Part shown: piece by piece, positions 46,246 through 59,020 of the stretch
Layout of the letters: each line of letters starts with the position of its first letter
How positions within the stretch are numbered: the first letter of the stretch is position 1
Origin: Azolla caroliniana
Taxonomy: Eukaryota; Polypodiophyta
Assembly: GCA_043228905.1 (NCBI GenBank)
Contig: JBHGNT010000010.1
Span: forward strand, 20,398,001-20,462,000
Length of the DNA: 64,000 bases
Reading direction: 5' to 3'
Notes under the pieces: model-generated
Databases searched by the model: none
The model's input: the letters and a program-made list of their open reading frames with translations, nothing else
What the model was told of the DNA's origin: nothing
Position numbers and translations under genes: made by a program

Positions 46246-46940
46246 AAATGCGGTGTATGAAGGAAGGAAGACTCACGGAATTCATGGAAGTTCCGTCGAG
46301 GATGCCACAGCCTGCGGACGCATAATTGAGGCCCTGCAGAAGAAGCTTCGAGTCTGTGGCCTTGGGAGACAGACATGGCGGCACCGCAGGAAATCCCACC
46401 CTCTCGCCTTCCACCCAATTTCCATCCACAGAATTCACATGTCAAATCACAATACATACATACATACATACATAATCAGTTAATTAGTTGCTGCAGGAAT
46501 TACCGATTTAGCAGTACATCTTCATATTAATTTGATCTATGTATATGCATGGAATTGGTTGTATTTCTGATGTTATAGAGAGAGTAGTGATTGAGAATTT
46601 GGGCAAAGATGTGGGTTGGGGGATGCAATCAGATATGGCGGCTTATCAGTTTATAAATCTTGTAGACTGATCATTCATTTTATGTATGTATGTATGTATG
46701 TATGTATGCATACAAGTATATGTATGTATGTATGGTATGTATGTATGTATACCGATGATGTCGAGCACGAGGCGACCATTGGAGAAACGTCCGGTCGGGG
46801 TCCTCTTCGATGACGATGAGCCGTAGTCGACACCGTAGGGCAAGAAATTGGACTTGAGCACTGTGAAAGGGAGGTAGTTGTTGTTGCCCACGTCCGAGAG
46901 CGAGTCCCCGAATATGAACACGGGTACGGCCGGCAACGAG

Positions 46941-46975
<35 letters not shown>

Positions 46976-47074
46976 AGCTGCGAGTGTGAAACCGCCACCG
47001 CCACCACCATGAAGGCTAATTAGGAGTAAGGTAGAGACCAAAATCATGGCACATGTTGGATGAACCATGCCCAT
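44690..47074 (-). CDS. GDSL esterase/lipase, gene 2
   Basis: Minus-strand exons in phase: 47074-46753, 46407-46277, 45767-45528, 45321-45081, 44904-44690, giving 382 residues. Blocks: VFIFGDSLSDVGNNNY (Ser), TPTGRFSNGR (Gly), MAIGSNDFIGNY (Asn) and WDIWHPSQAVN (His). An N-terminal signal peptide (ILVSTLLLISLHG) is followed by poly-Gly and a run of about 12 Ser encoded by a TCC/TCG repeat. Exon sizes (322/131/240/241/215) parallel gene 1 (307/128/237/250/221), and all intron phases are equal. The odd junction SGCLSLSTQ at the start of exon 3 is shared with gene 1 (SGCLSFSTQ). A second possible start is 47068. Substrate is unknown. Confidence 0.93.
46020..46243. repeat. polypurine tract and (GA)n in GDSL gene 2 intron 2
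   Basis: About 180 bp of plus-strand purines built from AAAAAGCAAAAAGG and GGTGAAAAAGTGAAAAGG units, followed by about 21 GA units (46201-46243). In the mRNA sense this is a long polypyrimidine intron segment ending 34 bp downstream of the donor. Confidence 0.9.
46930..46977. repeat. GAC/GAG repeat coding poly-Ser in GDSL gene 2
   Basis: Repeated GAGGAC units on the plus strand encode the serine run after the signal peptide. A run like this is likely to vary in length between individuals. Confidence 0.85.
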
Positions 47075-47469
47075 GAATGTCTTAATGTGTCTAGTGCATA
47101 TGTATGTACAAGGCATGAATCATTTAGTGAAAGAAGACATGATTAAAGACATTGGGAGTAAAGAACAAAAAAATGTGGAGGGGGGTTGGTTACCTTGTTC
47201 AAGTTCAATATGGGTGGTGAGAGAGCAGAGTGTGAGCAGAATGGGGCTAAAGATTTGTTTTAACTAACTTTAATACATTTTATAACCTTTTCTTATACAC
47301 CTATTATTTCCTTTTTTGGAACCCAAAGGTATGTAGCCCTTTGAATAGAGCATGTAAATAACAATGTATATATGTGTATATGCACACAGAAAGAGAAAGA
47401 AAGAAAGAAACTGGTCCATGAGACAATTGGTTTACAATAAAAATGGGGTATTTACCCATTGAGAGCGAG

Positions 47470-47505
<36 letters not shown>

Positions 47506-50371
47506 TGTGAATGTGTGTGTGTATCTAAACCATTGTTCATAACAAAAATTAGACACTACAAAAAATCTCTACACTTTCATGCTCCATGTGGAGTACACTT
47601 TTCTTTGTACCACCTATAAGAATCAGACAATTTTTTATTCAAATTGCCTTGTGGTTTTTGCCCCCTCATTCCTACTCCCTTTATACCATATATCTTATGG
47701 ACATTTATGTACTCACTCCGTGATTTCATTGATTGGGCCCATCTTTTTACTAGGAAGCAGTTCCTTGGTGAGGTTTCACAAGACATGCCCTTTTGTGTTC
47801 CATATTGTTTGGTGAGCTTTCTTCATACTCATCACCTACCCAATGTAGTAATTGGTCGACCTACTATAACAAGTAAGTTGTATTATGTATGTATGACATA
47901 GTCGCAAATGAAATGCTATGAATCCCTATGTTGTTCATAATCTTAGAGTCATAGGGGATGGTTTGCCATCAAGATTATTACAATTTCTAACCAAAAAAAT
48001 TGCTTACCAATGATCAACAAAAGAAAATCATCGTGCATCGCATAATGTACAAATCACTTTACAAATTTCCGTGTTTATTGTACGTGTTTCTCCTAACGAT
48101 GATTCTTGAGCTAGGTTATTTAATAGTCTATGCCTATGTCCCTCTTAATTATTGCATATATTGTTATATTATTGTGCATTATGATAATAATGATAAAGCT
48201 TTCGTAGTAAGTTACATCCACAAAGAATTGCCAAAGGACACTAATGGTGATGACAAATTTGATTTGTTTGTTACTCTCCTCAAAGACGTAAGCAATGCAT
48301 TGATGTTACTTTAGATATCCCTCTTAATTATTGCTATACTATTGTGCATTATGATAATAACGATAAAGCTTTTGTTTTGCATGTGCCTTTTAACTTTATA
48401 TTCATTATTAAATGCATTAACATATGACATTAACTACATTGACATTTTTCTTACAATGTAAGGAGTCTTAAATAGTCATGTTCCTCTCTAGAAGGCAATG
48501 TGAAAAATGCAATAATGGCATTGTGACATTTTCCTTATAATGAGTAAGGAACCTTAAACAATCACACCACCCTTTTGAAGGCATTGCAAACAAATGTGCT
48601 AATCATGATTCACAACTATGGATTAAGTGGTTTGTAACTACCTAATGCAATAGATGTTGTGACTCAAACGTACGTCAATGAGTTGCACAAAGATCTGGAA
48701 CATATGCAAAGAGTAATGGTTGCTTTTGAGTTGTGTTGTCCAGTTGTTTGGTTGCAAGTCAAAACTTTGACCCTTGTGTCACGATTATTGGCATGCACAT
48801 GTATGGCGATGGCATATAATTTACTCAAATAAGATAATAAGGCATCTCAAACACCCCTCGGTTGGAACAAGGAAAGCAATTAAATAGGTCTTGCAAAGAT
48901 GCAAATAAAAGTCACTTTCGATCATCTTTGGAAAATCTCATATTGGGAGTATGTATGTATCTGGCACAATTGATGGATATACCTTTGGTAAAATGGCAAG
49001 AACCTTTATGTTGGTAACTCCATGAAATGTGACAATCTTTATTAGAGTTCCCTTTTTATTGCCTCATTATCCCCATACCCATTATTGTTAGCCAAACTAG
49101 GCATTAATCTTATCTCCAATATGCTTATAAATCAATATGTTTATAACTATTTGTAGATTCATTTGAGTAATAATGTCATCTTTTAGAGATAGGTTGTCCT
49201 CACTAGGCTAATGTTTATTATTCACAAGAACCTTACATATATTCAGAATTATTGAGTCTCGAGTCAATGCTAAGTTTGTTGGGCCCAATTTTTGACATGT
49301 TTTGATTTCCTAATCATGTATTTCCCAAGGGAATATAAGGGAAACAAAGATATTGTATCTCAATGATCTTATCTACCACATCAAATATCAGAATTTGCAT
49401 CGACCATCAAAAGCAAGTATTCTTGGATCTTGATCAACTATGGGTGTTCGTAGCTAATGTCTTTGAAGCACCCATAAATTTGAGCCTTCTGGATTTCATT
49501 TATATAGATATTAGTACAACCAATATGTCTTAAATCATTTAGTTTTAGATCATGTTTCATGCTTGAGGTCTAAGAATTCTAATAAAGATTATAATCAATT
49601 CATTTGGCATGATTACACTCTATTGAAATAGCCATTTGTATGTCCTTGAATTCTCTTCTTGACTCTAAGTACTACAATACTACCACAACACTCTAATGGC
49701 TAGACACTAAGTCCACAAGACTTTGGAGTTGGGTACTTGAAACTACTTGTAGTGATCTCATCTACATAATTTGTTGAAGAATATCTTCACATTCCTAAAT
49801 TTAGGAAGCATTTGCTCAGATTGACTTCTATATCTTGTAAACACTTTTCCAACTATCACCCATAGTGTGACAATCAAACCTAGTGCACAAATCAGACCTT
49901 GGGGCAATATCATCATTGATTTCTTATGTTTACCAGAGTTTTCTTACGATAATTCAATGCATTCTTCCACCGAGTATATCTCATTTTTTGGAAATACGGG
50001 TTATCACCCTCATTTGAATAATGCTTGAGCACCCATGAAGTCTCTACAAATCTGGCTAAGGGAATCACCTATTTCAACTCCAAGGGATTCAAATTGAGCT
50101 TTCACACCATTTAAGCAAAACCCAAGTTTCATACAATTCCAAAAGTTTCAAATTGGGGATTGTGTATAGTTGTTAATGCAATGTGAGAAGTTAGATTATC
50201 AACATCATACTCTAGTTTTTATCTCTAGTATGATGTTCCATGCCACTTTTAGAACCTCATGCTTCAAATTCTATTCAAGATTGTGGTGTTCCTCCCCAAT
50301 ATCATATTCAACATGTTGATGGACCAAAGTATGAGGTTGAAGGCAACTTGAACTCCATGATCATGCGTAAT

Positions 50372-50581
50372 AAACTCCATTACTCTATGGATTAGTTTGG
50401 CTATATGCCCATTATCAAAGGTAGGAGCCTACCAAGAATCTCTCTAATGGAAGGTTTTCATTACCCTTTTCCAAACAAACTCCATTACTCTATGGATTTG
50501 TTAGGCTATATGCCCAATATCAAAGGTAGGAGCCTACCAAGAATCTCTCTAATGGAAGGATTTCGTTTCCCTTTTCTAGAC
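50372..50581 (+). repeat. 105-bp tandem duplication
   Basis: AAACTCCATTACTCTATGGA starts at 50372 and 50477, and the two copies match nearly throughout. Confidence 0.9.
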
Positions 50582-51497
50582 AAGCCAAGTCCCAATTTGG
50601 GCCTTGCAACTTCTCAAACTCATCCAAGAGAGAGTAGGATAGTATCACAAGTATACGAAATGCATACCCTTATAGAGATTCAAACTCATACCTGCCTTAA
50701 TGAAAGGCGTCAACTTTAACCAATAGGACATTAAATTTATTCACACTTGACATATACTATGATATTGATAATTCAAAATGTCTCCCATGATAACAATGCA
50801 AGACTCCCAAGTGGAAAGCATGAATGACCATGAAGGGGAAAGAATGCATGATAGCCAAGGGGAGTCATGCATGACATCTAAGTGGCAACATGCATGGGTT
50901 CAATATTTATATATGTGTGGATGGTAACCATTCTTGTTCAACGCCAATCCTCAACACAATCTTGTATTCTTGTTAGATTATGTATATATTTTTTTCCCTT
51001 TCCTTTTCTTCCATGCCAACTTCTACAATATTCTTCGTTTTGGCCCTGGAGAACAACTTAGTCTTGACTTACCTCCAATCTTCGAGGGAACAAATATTCT
51101 ATTCTACTCTCTACTTGTGAGTGGAAAGATGGTTCATGATTCATTTGACAACACACTAAATGAAGGAGAAATCAAATGTTTCACTTTCAAACAATACTTC
51201 TTTAGCACTTTGCAAACGACAATGCTTCACTATGGGATTGACGCTTCATTACTAGGAATGTTGTTCCTAGTTTGACTTCGTTCCCAAGGATCGGACATCT
51301 TAAGACAAGAATGTCCAACCACATTCCAATTTAGGATCTTACGAAAACGTTGTTGGGACCACATTCCTCATAATAAATGAGAAAATAAATAAAAAGTTAA
51401 AGCTCAAAAAAACAAAAACAAAATTCTTTAAACTCCAATCAAATATGTGTGTGTGTGTGTCTCTCTCTCTCTCTCTTCTTTTTTTATGGTAATTACC

Positions 51498-51645
51498 TTA
51501 CCCTAGTGGTAAGTTGTTAACACTATAAGCACTGCGTCATGGGTTTGAAACCCAATTTCCTCACCTCTATTATATACTTCATATACTCTTAATTCACTAG
51601 ATGCCACTATGGAATGTAGGGGTTGAACCCATGACCACTTGGTCT
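51498..51645. repeat. possible pair of inverted tRNA-derived (SINE-like) fragments
   Basis: At 51498-51553, ACCCTAGTGGTAAG and, 30 bp on, GGGTTTGAAACCC resemble pol III A and B boxes. On the minus strand, 51645-51618 reads AAGTGGTCATGGGTTCAACC, which has similar wording. No tail or target duplication was found. Confidence 0.35.
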
Positions 51646-53876
51646 CCATTGGTCTCTCTCTCTCTCTCATATTTGGTAGCAACCAAATATAATGAAAATG
51701 GAGAAAAGTCATAACTTGAGGATCTAGGAGAAGAAGAAGGTATCCAAGACATTGATGGAGTCACATAGGGAAGAACAAAATGACATTGAAAAATAACAGG
51801 TTTTGTTAGACAATCGTTTGTTGTTATGTGGACAACGATTGTCCCATCTTTTTTTATCTAAGGTGTCACACAACGATAGCCAAATATATATGAAAGCGAC
51901 CTGTAAATAGTAGAGTATCTATAGATACTTAGAGTGTATATAGCCGGATTTGTAAATGCGATTCACCTAACAAATGGGAAGTAGTTTTTTCTCAAAAAAA
52001 CAATAGAAGTATGGATTTATGAAGTCATAAGAGTTTAGGTTATCTTATTATGCATCCTTCTGTTCTTTTATGTCTTGATGTGTCTTTGACTTTTGTTTTA
52101 CTTCTGAGCATCATTACAGAGTGACTAAAATATATGGTTGCTTGTAAGTTGGTTCCCGTGTATTGTTTTTATATTCCAACTATTCTATATGATCCTTTAC
52201 ACAAAAATTAACAGCAAATCCATTTTGAAAATTGGAAATTTGAATGTTGTGCCCTTGTTCCTAAATTGTAAAAAGCTTGAGAATGTCCAAAATGGGAGAT
52301 GTTCCAGGTAACCATGGATTGAATTATTGGGTGGGAAACTAGAAAGATTTTGAAAATGTCCAGATTGGGAGATCATGGGTGTGGACAGGGGTTCTAGAGG
52401 AAACATACCACCAAGGTTTTATAGAAACTCACACCATACCTCCTAGAAATGTTTGGGAGCAAGTAAAAATGCTCACTAAACACACAAAAACAAAATATTT
52501 AGTTCCCTCCCTCTCTCACACAGTCAAAACAAAACAAAACAATTAAACCAAACTTTGAAACTTTCCTATTTTTCAACTCATATTCTGCTTAGAAATGATT
52601 CTAGTTTATTCGAATGGCTGGAAGAGCGTTGTGAACTTTGAATAACCAAATTAAGCAATAATCATTTAGCTACTTCCATGCTTCTTAACATGAACAAGCC
52701 ACGTCATACACTACAAATTTCTCAAGGGGAAGGAGCAAAAATACCCGAATAGCTAGGAATTGGCTAGTATACACCAAAAAATTTTGAACAAAGAAAGTAC
52801 TCCCAACTTTTAAAATTATTCAAAGTGTTTCACATTGGGTATGTTTCTAGCCTTCAAATGTATGATTCTAATAGTATCGTGGACACTGGTATGCTTCAAA
52901 AGTGTGGTGGTAATAAAAATTCCCATTGTCATGTTGCCTACAACACATAGTGTGAACCTGATTTGGAGGTGGTTTCACATACATCACATTTCACATCATG
53001 TGATGTAGGCAACATGAGACTATCGGTTGAACCGCATATGTTTGATTATTTACCTATTTCTCTCTAGCATACAACGTTGCAACGTTTCTTGAATATTTTT
53101 TATTATTAGTTTTGAAGGCAATGGACTTTGTGGGCAAAGCAAACACTAGAAAGCACGTCTCATATTGCACCTAATACGAGGGAAGCGGTATATGTTAGAA
53201 TTTCCCATAATGAATGGATCAGTTGTTGAAACATATCATTGGCATTTCAAGCATATTGAAATTAACATAACAAGATCGATGTCGGACAAGCTCGTCCTTT
53301 TCAGAGCGAGCGAAATAAAATAAAAAATGGGATCGATTTGAAAGCATGTCATCTCAGTGAGAGTAGACCGAATGTCACAAAAATTGGGATCGAATTCAGA
53401 GCTATTCCGGTTCAAGCAAATCGAAAGAAAAGAAAAGAAAAAGCAAAACAAGATGAGATGAGATGAGATCGATACTGAAGCAGAGCACATGTGGTGCGAG
53501 AAAAACCGTAAAACACGAAAACAATAAATGGGGGGATGAGAGTTAAAAAAAAGAAGGCGATGGGGGGGGTGATGTTACGAGGAATGTGATGCAACGAGCA
53601 AGACCAACGTATATGGGAACATAAAAATAGAATGAAAATTGAAGTCCAATAATAATGTGTACATATATATGTGTGTATGCCATAACCATAACAAACTCAC
53701 AAAGACCCCCCCCAAACGCTCCACACACAAGAAGAAAAAAGCAAAAAAACACACAACACTCCCACCCATTAAAAGAAGTCACAACTCCCAACCATCCGTT
53801 TGGATCTCCTCCAACTCATTTATTTTCACACCATGCCCTCCATCTCTTCTTATCTAATATGTGCCCATGGGCCATG

Positions 53877-53908
<32 letters not shown>

Positions 53909-53934
53909 TACATAACATACGTTAACATACAATA

Positions 53935-54190
53935 ATGACATACATGCATAACATACTCATGCATTGATACATAGGGGGTATCCTTATACAATTACAAAAA
54001 ACCCTTTCTCCATACAAACATACATAACATACATGCATGCATACATAGTCATTCATTGATACATAGGGGGGTATCCTTGTACAATTACAAAAAAAAAAAC
54101 CTCTCTCCATACACACATAACATGCATGCATGCATACATACACACTCGTGCATTGACACATAGGGGTATCCGTATACAATTACAAAAAAC
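53935..54190 (+). repeat. three units of about 85-100 bp upstream of the RING gene
   Basis: GCATTGATACATAGGGGGTA then CAATTACAAAAAACC then CTCTCCATACA recurs at about 53960, 54053 and 54152. It lies 350-600 bp before the RING gene start. Confidence 0.85.
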
Positions 54191-54256
54191 CCCCTCTCTC
54201 TCTATCTCTCTATCTCTCTCTCTTGTTTGTTACTACAGTTTCCAAATAAATCCATA

Positions 54257-54272
54257 CCCCCCCCCCCCCCCC
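54257..54272 (+). repeat. 16-base poly-C tract
   Basis: Uninterrupted C run about 275 bp before the RING gene ATG. It resembles the longer run before FtsZ2. Confidence 0.85.
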
Positions 54273-54547
54273 ACTTCTTCATCACTCTTTCTCCTTCTCC
54301 TCCTCCTTTTTCTGTTTGAAACTTCCTCCTTGGCCCCATCAATGCTGAAGAATTAATATACTAACAATAACTAATTCTACCTGTCATTATATGTACATAT
54401 ATATATATGTGTGTGTTGTATATGTATGTTGTGTATGTATATATATATATATATATAGAAAATCTTCCCAGTCCCCAAAATTATCTTATTTCTATTTCAA
54501 CCCTGAAATATCGTACCCCAACCAAAAGAAGAAAAAAGAAATAGCAA

Positions 54548-56488
54548 ATGGAGAGCTCGATAAGAATGCTCCCAAAACCTCACATAATTCCTAGTAGCAG
54601 CAATCCTTCACTAATCTCATCTGCTGATTCTCCCCCACAATATGATGGTGATCCAAATCATCATCAAAATTCCCTGAATGATCACACAATCATATTAGTT
54701 AGTAGTGGGAGTAATACTAGTGAAGATCATCAGCCCACACTAACCACATTAACAAACTCGAGCACGCGGAGGCGGAGCCGAAGGTTCGAATACGGCTACG
54801 ACACCGAAGAAGACGAAGACGAAGAAGAAGAAGAAGAAGAGCATGATTATGATGATGATGATGATGAATATCATGGGGGATTCAATGCCAACCCTTTGAT
54901 TGGTAGAGATCCAAGGAACTTTTCTAGTATGTCTTCCAATCCTGCTCTCATCCATCCAAGGCTTTGGGCCTGTATTGAAGTTGTGTTCACACTTGGGCAA
55001 GTCATCCTAGCTATGGCAATGCTCATGTCGTCCTCGCCGTCTTCTCGGGAAGCCGAGCTCGCCCCGCTCTGGATATGGCTAGCTGGCTACTCAATGGGAT
55101 GCATTGCCAGCATACTTCTAGCATTATGGAAGCTAATCTCTCAGCATAGTAATAGACATAGATCCAATCATTATGCCAATCATAACCAATACCTATCCAA
55201 TCATCATCATCACCAATCCACCATCTACATTCACCATGAGAATATGCATCATGGATATGTTGCTCCATTGAGGCCTGCTTATACCAATAGATTGATCAAA
55301 GTGTGGACGAGGAAGATGAGGATGTGCTTGGATTTCTTCTTTGCAGTTTGGTTTGTGCTCGGAAATGTGTGGGTATTTGGGAGACCATCATTGGCACAAC
55401 AAACTCCTAGGCTCTACAGGTGTGAACACTCAACCCTAAAACCCATTGGAAGTAAATGTCTTTATTTAATCACAATTCCAAACCACACTTCCTTTTTATG
55501 TGTCTTTTTTCGCACCAACAATGTCACTCAAATCACCTCTTAGGGATCATGAGACCAATTTGTGACTTTCATACTCTCTATTAAGGAATCACGGGGCCGG
55601 TCAATGGTGGGGATTTTCGTTCGCATTTTGCCAATAATGTCAAACAAACATTGTGGCTCTTTTCCTTGCCATGGTGGAACAAAAAGGTGTCTTGCTATGA
55701 TGATTCGGAAAGAACAGTGGGAAAGTGGCCTATCTTGCCACAACTTTTTTGGTGAAAGTCTCTCCTAGGTTCGACCGGCTAGTTTTATCTACAAATCCTA
55801 CATTTGTTCGAGAATCTCCAAATGCAAGTCAATAATGTAGGACGTCCTCGACACGATGGAGATTGGGTTTACATGTCCGATGAGGTTGAGGTTCGCATCA
55901 CATTCTGGGCTCCAATGTATAGGGAAATATGTGGGTTTTTCGCATCATGTTCTACACTATGTATAGGGGAAATTAATTCTTTTAGACATTGGAAAGATCA
56001 ACACTAACTTGGGGCAGGAAATATGAGGGGAAAATGGGCTCTTTCCAACATGGGGAAATGTCGAACTCCTTAGCTATCTAGTCGGTGTGTGGCAAAACAC
56101 TTACAGATTGATCACATTCTTTAAGCTATGGAAATTCTTCTTAAGTCATTCTATTCAGGGCTTCCTAGCACCATAGCTTGACATTCTTTTCATGGTTAAT
56201 GCTGTGTGGCTCACTAAACTATAACCCCGGTGTTTAAACCCTAAACCCCAATCATGTAAACCCTAAATCCATTGTTACTTTGAAAATTCTCTTTCTATGA
56301 TTTATTTACGATATTTGTAATCTGCAGGCTTTGCGTCGCGTTCCTCGCATTGAGCTGTGTGAGCTACGCGCTTCCGTTTGTGCTCTGCATTGCACTCTGT
56401 TGCTGCCTTCCTTGCTTCTTGAACATGAGAGGAGGGAGAATTCTCAACGGATACTTCGCGGCTCAAATTTATAATAATGGTGTCAATG

Positions 56489-56521
<33 letters not shown>

Positions 56522-57663
56522 GCGGTGGAGGGGCGAGTGCGGCACTTATCGCCACAATCCCGACCGCACGATTCCGCCCACAATCCTCACTTCAATTGGA
56601 TGATAAGAATGCCTATCATGTTAATGATGAGTGTGATGATGATGATAATGATTGTGATAATGGTGACACGACTGGTAGAGGTGCAGGTGGTTTCATCAAG
56701 TGCTCGAATCTACAACACAACGAGCTACTCGTCGAAGCCGAGGATGCGGTATGTCATGTCATGTCATGTCGTAACAACATATGACCAAACTTATCTAGGG
56801 TCAAACTCCATCACACACAATGTTGGTATAAAACACATCACATTAGTATCCTAGGGTCACACTTTATCACAATGTTGGTATAGACATTTAACATACAAAG
56901 TCGATTTCCTAGGCTCACACTTTATGACAACATTTGGCAAAAACAATCGATTTCCTAGGGTCACCCTTTATTGCGACCGAAAGCCCGATCCAGCAATATT
57001 GCATGAGTGAGTGAAAAACGTCGAGGGTCAAAGACTTACCCAGTGTGAGGTATCACATCGTTAGAGGAACATTAGATGTTGTGGGGGTAAGGGATCGTAA
57101 GAAAGGGCATCCTAGTGCGTTGCAGAGCATAGTCGGTTACTACATAAATGTCTTAGTTTTCGAGGGTCACAGTTTTGCTACAAAAGCATGTTAGTGTCAT
57201 AGGGTCACACTTTATCGGACAATGTTGCTAACAAAAACATCTCAATTTACTAGGGCTCATAGTTTATCACAAAGTTGTTTTCAAACAACTACATCTCGTA
57301 GGATCTCTTTTAGTTTAGAACATCATTGTTTCCCAACTAGGGTCATGCTCTCTATCACATTGTTCTAGAGCACCTTAGTTTTCTAGCTAGGGTGTTATAG
57401 AGCACTACATTTGCTTTTCTACTATATTTGCATCCTTTTACAACCTCAACTATTTATGTCCTTGTCTAACAATGTGCTCCACTTCCATACAGGTATGTTG
57501 CATTTGCTTGCGAAGATACAAAGAAAATATTGAACTTAGAACACTACCTTGTTCACATCATTTTCATTTATTGTGTGTAGACCAATGGCTCCAAATCAAA
57601 GCCTCTTGCCCACTTTGCAATTCCTCTTTATATCCAAACATAGAGAGAACTCTGTTAAAGTAA
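54548..57663 (+). CDS. membrane RING-H2 E3 ubiquitin ligase (At1g12760/At4g11680-like)
   Basis: Three exons in phase: 54548-55419, 56328-56748, 57493-57663, giving 487 residues. Features in order: a polar N-terminus, a very acidic run ([11 protein letters not shown], then DDDDDE, about residues 88-108), hydrophobic segments ([76 protein letters not shown]), a Ser run encoded by TCA repeats in exon 2, and a C-terminal RING-H2 ([24 protein letters not shown]). The layout of multispan membrane part followed by a C-terminal RING is that of the At1g12760 family, which I expect to ubiquitinate membrane or cytosolic targets. Substrates are unknown. It is longer than what I recall for the family, because of the acidic and Ser insertions. 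Confidence 0.93.
56489..56521 (+). repeat. (TCA)n microsatellite coding poly-Ser
   Basis: About 11 ATC/TCA units in exon 2 of the RING gene, read as consecutive serines. Confidence 0.9.
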
Positions 57664-59020
57664 TATGTTTATGGGACGAAAACAACTCCAAGTGTAAAAA
57701 ATAAAGATTGCAAACAACATAAAGTCAAAAAGGTTTATATATTGCAACAAGGCACGTGTGTGGCTGTGTGTTGTAGAAGCGAGCTTACATCTCTATGCAT
57801 CAATATGTTGGAGGTGAAACAAAATATTTGATTTTTTATGAAGTTATGAGAAGAAGAAAGCTACTTTGTCGCATGAAAATATCCAACAATATGGTTGTGC
57901 CTACTTGAGGCTCAATACTCACTTAAACTAGAGGAATCATGTTATAATAAATCAAGAGGTGGATAAAGGAGTTATGTTCCCAAATGTACATTCATTCACA
58001 TATTTAATGTGTTAAGTTGCCATCTACATCCAATGAACATTTGCAAAAACTACACTATACAATGATTAAATGTGGTGAGAATAAGTGAGTGAGACTTTGA
58101 CTCTTTTGGAAGAAAACAAGTGCTCCTAATTAATGGCTATGCCTATTTTTAGGAGATCCTCCATAACTACTTTTATGAAAACTTATTCTAAGGTTGGAAG
58201 ACTATAGTCTATGGTTTGCACGAGTTATAAGTATATAGGGTAGGTGCCATGACCAATAAATTGAAAAAGGCACTATATGAGTTCCACGTTATTTTGTTTT
58301 CCGCTATGTGATAATGTACCACATGCTTCCAATAACAACATGGTCTCAATGAAGAGTATTCGTCAAAAAATGGAGGATTCATGAAGTGAGCATCATCCTT
58401 TTAGTTGACAATGGAATATAGTTTTTGATTCTGTGTTTGAATGAATCCACCACTATAAGCAAAAAAAATGATCTTAGACAAATAGGTCTCTTGATTATGG
58501 TGTAGGTCTAAGCTTCACCTCTAGTGCATATATGACTAGACGCATCCAAAATAAATAACAATTTGCCATTAATTATAATTAGCTACATGTCACTAATAAC
58601 ATGTAGCTAGAGAAATCACATTCTAATAACAACATTTGTTGATCATGGCCTAGAGTCGACCCTCTTGAAAAAATATAGGTTATGGATTATGAGGAGAACA
58701 ATGCATTAATATGCCCGATGTCAACATTAATTGTTCTATACAACAAATCTAGCTCCATCGCAGATATTACAAAATCAATCAATGTGAATAATATAATAAA
58801 TGTATTACTAGCAAACCCAACTAAGTTTTCCATCCTCATTACTAATACATTCATTGAGGGAAGTAGGAAGCAACATGGCATGAATGTCTATCTCATATGA
58901 AAGCAAAATGAGAAACAATTAATTGTCGCTTAGAGGTTGACCAACAACTACAAAGTGTCATGGTGCACCCCCATGCATGCATATGTATCTATTACTAAAA
59001 CAATTGCAATTTAGCACGGG
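57664..59020. other. intergenic, no gene recognised
   Basis: RING gene 3' flank, AT-rich. The short frames at 58682-58900 (both strands) have no supporting features. Confidence 0.55.

Larger units (their letters stand above)
47075..53900. other. long gene-poor stretch
   Basis: No convincing gene. Items seen: a (GA)n tract at about 47461-47501; a 60-bp phrase near 48145 (cctcttaattattgcatata...) repeated near 48318; a 105-bp tandem pair at 50372-50581; CT tracts at about 51462-51477 and 51655-51668; tRNA-like boxes at 51498-51645; TA/CA repeats at about 53878-53908. The frames at 48000-48314 and 50934-51275 are open for about 100 codons but show no domain, and the first includes a locally duplicated sequence. 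Confidence 0.6.

Noticed and set aside
45807-46469. Several long frames across GDSL gene 2 intron 2
   Set aside because: They are products of the purine-rich tract and GA repeat inside a well-defined intron.
48000-48314. Hypothetical protein of 104 codons
   Set aside because: AT-rich frame made partly of a locally duplicated sequence, with no start context or domain.
50934-51275. Hypothetical protein of 113 codons
   Set aside because: Open, but unrecognised and isolated. No splice partners or promoter found.
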